8,277 nt of DNA. Origin: Rhodobacteraceae bacterium UBA1943 (GTDB lineage: Bacteria > Pseudomonadota > Alphaproteobacteria > Rhodobacterales > Rhodobacteraceae). The stretch's first letter is position 1. The number at the start of each line of letters is the position of its first letter. The notes beneath the pieces are model-generated. The model saw only the letters and a program-made list of their open reading frames with translations. It had not been told where the DNA came from and ran no database searches. Where the stretch lies: the NCBI GenBank assembly GCA_002336845.1, contig DDEX01000079.1:1-8277 (forward strand), in the 5' to 3' direction. A program made the position numbers and the translations under genes. Of this stretch, positions 1-4,943 are shown piece after piece.

Positions 1-1330
1 CATGCGGGCCGGGGTCTTGCACGGCAGCCAGCGCAGCGGGCAGGGTTGCGGCAAAGGCCCCGACGATCAGAATGCCCACCGGCATCGACAAAAAGGCAAT
101 GACAGCCAGCGTAACCTCGCGTGCCTCGATCTTGCGCCCCAGATATTCCGGTGTGCGCCCCACCATCAGCCCGGCCAGAAACACCGCGAGGATGGCATAA
201 AGCAGCATCCCGTAAAGGCCAGAGCCGACGCCGCCAAAGATCACCTCGCCCACCTGCATAAAGACCAGCATCACCAGCCCGGAAAGCGGCATGAAGCTGT
301 CGTGCATGGCATTGACCGACCCGTTCGAGGCGGCGGTGGTCGAAGCCGCCCACAGCGAGGACAGCATGGGGCCAAACCGCGTCTCTTTGCCTTCCATGTT
401 GGCGCCAAGGCCCAATGCGGGGTTGCCTGCGGCCTCGTAAAGGTGGATGACCGCCAGCCCCGCCACGAACATCAGCGCCATGGCGGCAAAGATCGCCCAG
501 CCCTGCCGTTTATCTCCGGCCATGCGTCCGAACAGAAAGCAGAACGCGACCGGGATCAGCAGGATCGACAGACATTGCGCCAGGTCCGAGGCGACGGTCG
601 GGTTCTCGAACGGATGGGCCGAGTTGACACCGAAAAATCCGCCGCCGTTGGTGCCCAGTTGCTTGATGGCAATCTGCGCCGCAGCAGGCCCGCGCGGAAT
701 GATCTGGTCGGTGCCTTCAAGGCCGGTGGCATGAACCGCACCCAGCAGCGTCTGCGGAACGCCTTCAGCCGCCAGAAACAGCGCCAGCATGATCGACAGC
801 GGCAACAGCACCCAAAGCGTGGCGCGTGTCATGTCGGCCCAGAAATTGCCAAGACCGCCATCCTTTGGCCCGGCAAAACCGCGAATGACTGCAACCCCCA
901 CCGCCATGCCGCTGGCGGCAGAGACAAAGTTCTGCACCGTCAGCCCGGCCATCTGGCTAAGGTAAGACAGTTGCGCCTCGCCGGAATAGGCCTGCCAGTT
1001 GGTATTGGTGACAAAGCTCATCGCGGTGTTGAAGGCGAGGTCGGGCGACATCGCGCCAATTCCATCCGGGTTCAACGGCAGGTGGCCCTGCAACCGCAGC
1101 AGCGCATACAGCAGCACAAATCCTGCCAGGTTGAAGGTCAATACAGCCGTTGCATAAGAACGCCAGTTCATCTGGCGGTCGGTATTCACACCAGCGGCCC
1201 GCAGGATCGCGCGATCCACGCGCGTGAGCACCGGGGCCCGGCCTTCGAAAACCCGCTGCATCCATTGGGCAAGGCCAAGGGCCAATCCGGTCAGGACCGC
1301 GAAGTAAAGCAGATAGGAAATCAGGGTCAT
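1..1330 (-). CDS. kdpA: Potassium-transporting ATPase potassium-binding subunit KdpA (3' end beyond window)
   Basis: KdpA is the potassium-translocating membrane subunit of the KdpFABC complex in the inner membrane, which takes up K+ at low external concentrations. The 443 visible residues read without interruption. They contain the first selectivity-filter loop (VTNTNWQAYSGE, about residues 107-118), the second (KQLGTNGGGFFGVNSAHPFENPT, about 223-245) and the third (TAASNGSVNAMHD, about 332-344), separated by hydrophobic helices. KdpA is usually about 560 residues, so roughly the last 115 residues, including the fourth filter loop, lie off the left edge. The ATG at 1330 is preceded by a GAGGG Shine-Dalgarno sequence that overlaps the kdpF stop, and only 10 bases separate the two genes, so translation is probably coupled. 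kdpB and kdpC would be expected further left. Identification is firm from the filter motifs. Confidence 0.97.
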   Translation of the reverse strand, partial: MTLISYLLYFAVLTGLALGLAQWMQRVFEGRAPVLTRVDRAILRAAGVNTDRQMNWRSYATAVLTFNLAGFVLLYALLRLQGHLPLNPDGIGAMSPDLAFNTAMSFVTNTNWQAYSGEAQLSYLSQMAGLTVQNFVSAASGMAVGVAVIRGFAGPKDGGLGNFWADMTRATLWVLLPLSIMLALFLAAEGVPQTLLGAVHATGLEGTDQIIPRGPAAAQIAIKQLGTNGGGFFGVNSAHPFENPTVASDLAQCLSILLIPVAFCFLFGRMAGDKRQGWAIFAAMALMFVAGLAVIHLYEAAGNPALGLGANMEGKETRFGPMLSSLWAASTTAASNGSVNAMHDSFMPLSGLVMLVFMQVGEVIFGGVGSGLYGMLLYAILAVFLAGLMVGRTPEYLGRKIEAREVTLAVIAFLSMPVGILIVGAFAATLPAALAAVQDPGPH

Positions 1331-1340
1331 CGCGGTGCCC

Positions 1341-1427
1341 TCAGAACCGCTCGGGGGCGATCAGCGCCACGCCGAGATAGATGAAAAGCCCCGCCGCAAC
1401 GGCAAGGCCAAGGATGATGTCTAGCAT
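1341..1427 (-). CDS. kdpF: Potassium-transporting ATPase small subunit KdpF
   Basis: This is a 28-residue single-helix membrane peptide, MLDIILGLAVAAGLFIYLGV..., ending in LIAPERF. That ending is typical of KdpF, which lies against KdpA in the lipid phase and stabilises the complex. The ATG at 1427 follows the stop of the preceding tiny gene by 7 bases. Its ribosome-binding sequence, GAGGA, overlaps that stop codon. The gene is very short but fits the family's usual size (about 29 residues) and its position directly before kdpA. The coding assignment rests on these features and is strong. Confidence 0.93.
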   Translation of the reverse strand: MLDIILGLAVAAGLFIYLGVALIAPERF

Positions 1428-1434
1428 GGTGTCC

Positions 1435-1518
1435 TCACAGGCGGCCGAGAACGCGGATCAGGACGGCAAAGCCGCCGAATGCCGCGAGTGACAGCGACAG
1501 ATAAAGAAGGTCGGGCAT
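1435..1518 (-). CDS. 27-residue membrane peptide at the head of the kdp operon
   Basis: This small ORF starts at the ATG at 1518 with a GGAG ribosome-binding sequence six bases upstream. It encodes MPDLLYLSLSLAAFGGFAVL followed by IRVLGRL and stops at 1435. Residues 3 to 22 form one hydrophobic helix, and the tail is basic (two Arg). It ends 7 bases before kdpF, in the same direction and with tight spacing, so it is probably translated as the first gene of the operon. From general knowledge, comparable unnamed one-helix peptides occur ahead of kdpF in other Gram-negative kdp operons. No function is established that I can name. A role as an accessory subunit of the Kdp complex, or as a translational leader for kdpF, is inference. 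Confidence 0.72.
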   Translation of the reverse strand: MPDLLYLSLSLAAFGGFAVLIRVLGRL

Positions 1519-1953
1519 GGGTGTCTCCGCTTCCGATCGGCTGACTTTGCCCTCTGGTCGCGCGTGTAATCCATGTCGAAGACCGTGGCGGGGCGTAAGC
1601 AACGCGTAAAGACGGCCTCAGTTGTCAGGCGCCCGCGCATGAATCAGGGTGTGGATGGCATCATGAAATCATTCCGCCCTCTTCCTTTGTGGTGCGCCGG
1701 GCTTGCGAGGCGTCTTGCAGGCTCAACCTTCGGGCGTGGCCAGCCGGTCGCGACCCGCCATGCAACGGGAACATACCGAGTGAATGCCTGCGGCCGACGG
1801 CCGTCACGGTGGACCACACCCGCCTTAGCCACCATTCGGCGTTGGCGAAGGTCCCGCATCCCGATGATCCATCCTGCACCAGTGCCCCGTGAGCGATTGA
1901 CGCGCGGCCATCTTCGGCGAACCTTCTGCCGTGACGGACAGGAAGGATCTGAC
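1519..1953. other. 435-bp intergenic region between the kdp operon and the exported protein at 1954
   Basis: Two divergent genes flank this stretch. The kdp-proximal part holds an 11-bp tandem repeat (see separate entry). The remainder shows open frames on both strands, but none has a convincing ribosome-binding site, a recognisable protein or an intact start context, so I treat it as non-coding. A TTGACG hexamer at 1897-1902 resembles a -35 element for the gene at 1954, but the matching -10 (around 1920-1925, AACCTT) is poor. A perfect 10-bp palindrome GACGGCCGTC lies at 1796-1805 within a longer CGGCCGACGGCCG stretch. Its meaning is unknown. Confidence 0.5.
1593..1614 (-). promoter_or_regulatory. 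Tandem 11-bp direct repeat, candidate KdpE-type operator of the kdp operon
   Basis: On the plus strand two abutting 11-mers, GCGTAAGCAAC and GCGTAAAGACG, share the first six bases GCGTAA exactly. They lie 75 to 96 bases upstream of the first kdp-operon start codon. OmpR/PhoB-class winged-helix regulators, which include KdpE, characteristically bind tandem half-sites repeated every 10 to 11 bp, so the geometry fits. kdpE itself is not in the window and no clear -35/-10 pair was found next to the repeat. The assignment is inference from spacing and location. Confidence 0.45.
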
Positions 1954-2388
1954 ATGAGTTTCGTGAAGCTCTGGCGCCTGATCGCGCCCGGTATCGTGTT
2001 TTGGCTGGCTGTTTCAGGCAGCGTCACGGCTGGCGGCACGCTGCCCGTCCTGCCCGTCACCGAAACCTTTCCTGACTTTGCCGCCTGCCTTGCCCGGCTG
2101 GAAGACTATGCCCGCGAAGATCAGGCCCAGGTCATGGCCCGCCAGACCGATGCCAGCGGCCTGATCCGCGAAGTTACGCTGGAAACCGTGGGTGTGGTTT
2201 CGACTGCCGCCACCAAGGCCCGCTACGACTCGACGCTGTGGTTTCATGCGGGAAAGGCCGATCCGGCCCTGAAGCAGGTGGAAACCAGCCACAGCTATCA
2301 GACCCGCAGCCGCACCTGCGACGGCGGCACCCTGACGGCCGAGGGCACCGACGGTTATACCCTCAGCACCTTTGACCCGTTGCCCTGA
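1954..2388 (+). CDS. Small exported protein of unknown function, 144 residues
   Basis: The ATG at 1954 was chosen because a GGAAGGA ribosome-binding sequence sits at 1941-1947 and a signal peptide begins there. The frame is open further upstream to 1573, but that extension looks non-coding. The signal peptide has a basic start (MSFVKLWR), a hydrophobic core and a likely cleavage site after SVTA at residue 26. The mature part of about 118 residues has two cysteines (C45 and C122), which could form a disulfide in the periplasm. It has a charged helix-like segment (FAACLARLEDYAREDQAQ) followed by strand-like stretches ending SYQTRSRTCDGGTLTAEGTDG. I do not recognise the family. The gene converges on the LytTR regulator with only 8 bases between stop codons. 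Confidence 0.82.
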   Translation: MSFVKLWRLIAPGIVFWLAVSGSVTAGGTLPVLPVTETFPDFAACLARLEDYAREDQAQVMARQTDASGLIREVTLETVGVVSTAATKARYDSTLWFHAGKADPALKQVETSHSYQTRSRTCDGGTLTAEGTDGYTLSTFDPLP

Positions 2389-2403
2389 GCCATCCGTCAG
2401 GGC
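2382..2403. terminator. Hairpin shared by two convergent stop codons
   Basis: A 7-bp inverted repeat, GCCCTGA at 2382-2388 and TCAGGGC at 2397-2403, has an 8-base loop. The plus-strand gene's TGA (2386-2388) is in the left arm and the minus-strand regulator's stop (2399-2397) is in the right arm. There is no U-run on either side, so it would be at best a weak or factor-assisted bidirectional terminator. The inverted repeat is seen directly. The terminator role is inferred. Confidence 0.4.
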
Positions 2404-3179
2404 GCCTGCCGCGCCAACCCGGCGCGAAAGGCGGTCAGATAGGTACGACCCACCCGAATCTCTGACCCGTCGGTCAGCACGACCGCCAGCCCACCCAAGG
2501 GCAGCTGCCTGACCCGGGCAATCGCGCTGCGCCGGATGATCGTGCTGCGATGCACGCGTGCAAATTCGGCCGGGTCCAGCCTGCGCTCCAGCGCGGACAG
2601 GCTTTCCTGATGCAGGTAATCGGCCCCCGCCACATGAATGCGAACATAGTCCCGCTCTGCCTGAAACCGCAGCACGGCCTCGGGTGACACCCGCAGGTAA
2701 TCGCCGCGAACCCGGATCCAGAATTCGTCGGCACGTTGTCCGCGTTCAGACAGGGCCCGTTTCAGCGCGGCCACCGTCTCTTGCATCTCGGCCAGCCGGT
2801 CGGTCTGTTCGCGCTGTGTGGCCGCCTTGCGCGCACGTTCCATGGCCTGAACAAAGCGGCCCGGATCGACGGGCTTTGTCACATAATCGATGGCATTGAC
2901 GGCGAAAGCCCGCAGCGCCTGATCGTCAAAGGCCGTCACAAACAGCAGGGCGGGCGGCGCAGGGTTCAGCCCGTCCAGCACATCAAATCCGCTGCCGCCT
3001 GGCATCTGGATGTCCAGCACCAGAATGTCTGGGCGCAGAGCAGCGGCCATCTGCCGGGCCTGTGGCACATCGCCCGCCTCGTCGATCCGGGTGATCCAGT
3101 CCAGCTTTGACATGAGCCGGCCTAGTCGCCGGCGTGCCAAGGGTTCGTCATCAACCACCAGAACGCTTAACCCCGACAT
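2397..3179 (-). CDS. LytTR-family response regulator (AlgR/LytR type)
   Basis: This is a 260-residue cytoplasmic two-component regulator. Residues 1-120 are a receiver domain with the acidic pair D10/D11 (VVDDEP), phosphoacceptor D56 (ILVLDIQMP), T82 and K102 (TKPVD). A helical, probably coiled-coil linker (about 115-148, AATQREQTDRLAEMQETVAALK) leads to a LytTR DNA-binding domain (about 153-255) with the family signature FARVHRSTIIR and the YLTAF ending. The ATG at 3179 is preceded by a strong AGGAGG four bases upstream. The frame remains open to 3305, but the extension would run through the regulatory direct repeat and lies before the normal receiver start. The natural partner class is a LytS-type kinase such as the one beginning at 8277. 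The 12-bp direct repeat 58 to 90 bases upstream suggests autoregulation. Confidence 0.95.
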   Translation of the reverse strand: MSGLSVLVVDDEPLARRRLGRLMSKLDWITRIDEAGDVPQARQMAAALRPDILVLDIQMPGGSGFDVLDGLNPAPPALLFVTAFDDQALRAFAVNAIDYVTKPVDPGRFVQAMERARKAATQREQTDRLAEMQETVAALKRALSERGQRADEFWIRVRGDYLRVSPEAVLRFQAERDYVRIHVAGADYLHQESLSALERRLDPAEFARVHRSTIIRRSAIARVRQLPLGGLAVVLTDGSEIRVGRTYLTAFRAGLARQAP

Positions 3180-3226
3180 CCCGCCTCCTGTTTTCGTGGC
3201 AATAGTGTTTCGGGCCTGCCGCCCGG

Positions 3227-3232
3227 CTGCAA
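3227..3232 (-). promoter_or_regulatory. Possible -35 element of the LytTR regulator gene
   Basis: On the minus strand TTGCAG reads as a -35-like hexamer four bases downstream of the 12-bp direct repeat. The candidate -10 (AACACT or CACTAT near 3204-3209) is weak. If it is used, the repeat would lie roughly between -40 and -72, a normal position for an activator. Confidence is low because hexamer matches of this quality are common. Confidence 0.2.
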
Positions 3233-3236
3233 GCCC

Positions 3237-3269
3237 CGCCGTTCGTCGGCGATATGGCGCCGTTCGTCG
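3237..3269. promoter_or_regulatory. Perfect 12-bp direct repeat with AlgR-like core, 21-bp period
   Basis: CGCCGTTCGTCG occurs at 3237-3248 and again at 3258-3269 without mismatch. Start-to-start distance is 21 bp, or two helical turns, so both copies face the same side of the DNA. Each copy contains CCGTTCGTC, the core known from AlgR binding sites in Pseudomonas aeruginosa. LytTR regulators as a class bind paired direct repeats with about this spacing. The pair lies in the 199-bp region between the LytTR regulator (minus) and the LuxR-type regulator (plus), so it could serve both. I see no other exact CCGTTCGTC in the window. Confidence 0.72.
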
Positions 3270-3293
3270 AATAGTTGGGCCTTTCACCCGCCA

Positions 3294-3324
3294 TTGGCAG
3301 GCCATCTGGCGAAATGGGGATAAA
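3294..3324 (+). promoter_or_regulatory. Candidate promoter of the LuxR-type regulator
   Basis: TTGGCA at 3294-3299 is one base from the -35 consensus. GGATAA/GATAAA at 3318-3324 is a fair -10 at 18 to 19 bp. Transcription would start near 3331, putting the 12-bp direct repeats at about -94 to -62, a typical activator position. The hexamers overlap an imperfect CGCCA...TGGCG inverted repeat (3289-3311). The call is based only on consensus similarity. Confidence 0.33.
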
Positions 3325-3378
3325 CAGCGGCAGGTCGGGTTGGTAGTCTTGGTTCATTCATCAAAACGGGTTCCAGCC

Positions 3379-3840
3379 ATGTCGGTCATGTCAGAAATTT
3401 CCTTTCCTTCCATGCCGGAATTCACGGCCGGGGCCGGTTCGCAAAAAGTCCGCTTTACCATTTCGGTCGAGGGGGGATTTCCTGCGGCCCAGATGCCCGC
3501 CCTCATGGCGCATTTGCGCCGCAACCTGCCCGCAGCTTGCCGCATCACCCTGCACGAAACCCGCCCCGATCTGGCCGAAATGACTGCCCGGCAACGGCAG
3601 ATCCTGCAACTTCTGGCGCAGGATCTGTCGAACAAGGACATTGGCCGCCGTCTTGGCCTGTCGCATTTCACTGTCCGCAACCATGTGTCCCAGCTTTTGC
3701 GCCTTTTGGGTGTTTCCAGCCGCAAGGAAGCGACGGGGCTGATAGGGCTGATGGCGCAAGAGCGTGATGCAATGGGCCGGTCAGGCGATGAGTCCCGTGC
3801 GATTCTGTCGCCAGGCCGCACGTTTGTCATGCCTGTCTGA
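3379..3840 (+). CDS. Short LuxR-type helix-turn-helix transcriptional regulator without receiver domain
   Basis: This 153-residue protein has a C-terminal LuxR/FixJ-type DNA-binding domain at about residues 66-126: EMTARQRQILQLLAQDLSNK, then DIGRRLGLSHFTVRNHVSQL, then LRLLGVSSRKEA. The pattern of T-x-R-Q, S-N-K-x-I, V-R-N-H-V and S-R-x-E-A is diagnostic. The N-terminal 65 residues (FTISVEGGFPAAQMPALMAH...) are not a receiver, lack phospho-acceptor motifs and are unrecognised. They may be a small ligand or dimerisation module. Two ATGs are possible, at 3379 and 3388, and neither has a strong ribosome-binding sequence. The first is used here. An upstream extension of the frame would run through the divergent promoter region. 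It is divergent from the LytTR regulator and shares the direct-repeat operator region, so it is probably part of the same circuit. Confidence 0.88.
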   Translation: MSVMSEISFPSMPEFTAGAGSQKVRFTISVEGGFPAAQMPALMAHLRRNLPAACRITLHETRPDLAEMTARQRQILQLLAQDLSNKDIGRRLGLSHFTVRNHVSQLLRLLGVSSRKEATGLIGLMAQERDAMGRSGDESRAILSPGRTFVMPV

Positions 3841-3841
3841 G

Positions 3842-3880
3842 GTACTGGTGCGGCGCAGACAGGCCGCCATGTACCAGTAC
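3842..3880 (+). terminator. Strong bulged hairpin directly after the LuxR-type regulator
   Basis: GTACTGGT at 3842-3849 pairs perfectly with ACCAGTAC at 3873-3880. Inside, GCGGC at 3850-3854 pairs with GCCGC at 3863-3867, leaving an 8-base loop and a 5-base bulge (3868-3872). The structure begins two bases after the stop codon. A short T-run appears only at 3891-3894, about ten bases after the stem, so it is not a canonical intrinsic terminator. It could terminate transcription weakly, protect the 3' end, or act on the downstream gene at 3952. Confidence 0.45.
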
Positions 3881-3951
3881 GTCGGGCAGGTTTTCCGGCC
3901 CGGGCCGCTGTCCTACCCTTGCCGAAGTGCATCAACCTGCGGGGCTATTTT

Positions 3952-4689
3952 ATGATCCTTTTCCTTCGTCTGTGTCTTTCGACAACCCTTGCCCTGGCAG
4001 CCTTTGCCAGTGACGTCCGGGCCGAGGGCAATTGTCCTCCGGGCTATTATCCGATCGGCGGGGGCACCGCCGGGTGGGAGGGGTGCGCCCCGATGGACGG
4101 GGGGGTAGGCTATGACGACGGTGGCTACTATGAGGATGACTATTACGAAACCCCGCCGCCCATGAATTATTCCGCGCAGGATTGGGCCGATTTCGCCGCC
4201 GCTTCTGCGCGGGCCGAGGCTGAAGCCGAGGCGCAGCGTTTGAATGATCCGGTTTACCGCAAGCTGAAAGAAGGTAGCTGGGATTTCGACAGTTCGCCCG
4301 CACGCGCCAAGGCCGGTGTCTGCATGGCCAGTTGGCTGACCCTTGGCGGTGGTGTCCTTATGGCGGATTGGGCGGGCAAGGACGGAGGAACTTTTCTGGG
4401 GTTTTTCGGGCCAACCATTCCCCATGTCGCCCGGATCAAGAAAGCCAAGGTCACCCTGACCCAATCGGGCGAAAACCAGACGGTTCAGGCCTTTCTGGCC
4501 CCTTTCCCGTGGTCGAAAGATCTGGGGATGATCCTGTTTGCGGTCCCCTCGACCAAGGCGCTGATCGGCTCGATCGAGGATCGCCAGGATTATACCGTGA
4601 CCTACAAGGGCAAGGCCGTGATCAAGGGCGAATGGCACAGCGGCTCCAAAGCGCGCAACTGGCTTAAAAGCTGCACTGCCAAGCGTTGA
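3952..4689 (+). CDS. Exported cysteine-containing protein of unknown function with CPPGYYP motif, 245 residues
   Basis: The ATG at 3952 begins a clear signal peptide (MILFLRLCLSTTLALAAFAS, likely cleaved after DVRA at residue 24). A TTG at 3919 would add 11 residues before it and is less likely. The mature protein opens with GNCPPGYYPIGGGTAGWEGC (residues 27-45), a two-cysteine motif like those at the N-termini of several exported DUF4189-type proteins, although no DUF4189 domain follows. Next come a Gly/Asp/Tyr-rich linker (50-67), an Ala/Glu-rich helix (75-98) and a C-terminal domain of about 140 residues. That domain has two more cysteines (C124, C241), strand-rich segments (KAKVTLTQSG, YTVTYKGKAVIKGEW) and a terminal NWLKSC. 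Four cysteines suggest two periplasmic disulfides. The ribosome-binding sequence (GCGGGG) is modest. Function is not known. Its neighbours are a regulator upstream and a convergent exported peptidase-like protein downstream. Confidence 0.82.
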   Translation: MILFLRLCLSTTLALAAFASDVRAEGNCPPGYYPIGGGTAGWEGCAPMDGGVGYDDGGYYEDDYYETPPPMNYSAQDWADFAAASARAEAEAEAQRLNDPVYRKLKEGSWDFDSSPARAKAGVCMASWLTLGGGVLMADWAGKDGGTFLGFFGPTIPHVARIKKAKVTLTQSGENQTVQAFLAPFPWSKDLGMILFAVPSTKALIGSIEDRQDYTVTYKGKAVIKGEWHSGSKARNWLKSCTAKR

Positions 4690-4762
4690 ACCCGGGTTGG
4701 CCGGGATGGTCAGGCTCAGGCGCAGCCTTGACCCTTGGCAGGTTGCCCCAGCGGCGACAGGA

Positions 4763-4776
4763 TAGGCGGACGCCTA
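4763..4776. repeat. Short inverted repeat TAGGCG-GA-CGCCTA
   Basis: A perfect 6-bp inverted repeat with a 2-base centre lies in the convergent intergenic region 4690-4943. No regulator or function can be assigned from the sequence. The rest of that 254-bp region contains no supportable gene. Confidence 0.3.
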
Positions 4777-4831
4777 GGGTTTGGCCTTGGTTTGGGCTGG
4801 AAGCCATAAGCCGATTTCCCGGAAAGTTGCC

Positions 4832-4855
4832 CTCTGGCCCCCAATGGGGCCAGGG
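4832..4855. terminator. Stable hairpin between convergent genes, candidate bidirectional terminator
   Basis: CTGGCCCC (4834-4841) and GGGGCCAG (4846-4853) form an 8-bp perfect stem with a 4-base loop. A G-U and a further C-G pair extend it at the base. It lies between the plus-strand gene ending at 4689 and the minus-strand gene ending at 4944, so it could stop transcription from either side. Neither flank has a proper U-run (the minus-strand flank has only ACTTT), so the terminator role is moderate inference. Confidence 0.5.
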
Positions 4856-4943
4856 ATTGCAAATCTCGCACGATCCCCGTTAGGCAACGCCCCCGCAATC
4901 CTTGACAAAGGGGGTACAGCGGCCGAACCCGCAGCGCCCTCGC

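Noticed and set aside
2..1384. Long plus-strand open frame of 460 codons opposite kdpA
   Set aside because: It lies antisense to a complete set of KdpA filter motifs. Its translation is rich in Arg, Gln and His with no recognisable domain, as expected for the shadow frame of a GC-rich gene.
1689..1892. Possible degraded gene in the 435-bp intergenic region
   Set aside because: No recognisable protein similarity in any frame and no ribosome-binding site. Open frames of this length arise by chance at this GC content.
1573..1953. Upstream extension of the exported protein's frame
   Set aside because: It would bury the signal peptide behind 127 basic residues and cross the kdp control region. 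The strong ribosome-binding sequence is at 1941-1947, before the ATG at 1954.
3180..3305. N-terminal extension of the LytTR regulator to 3305
   Set aside because: The receiver begins normally at 3179 behind AGGAGG. The extension overlaps the direct-repeat operator and has unlikely composition.
3010..3378. Upstream extension of the LuxR-type regulator
   Set aside because: It would overlap the LytTR regulator antisense and read through the divergent promoter region. There is no domain in the extension.
4902..4907. TTGACA, a perfect -35 hexamer on the plus strand
   Set aside because: No acceptable -10 lies 16 to 19 bases downstream, and the next plus-strand sequence is the antisense of a real gene.
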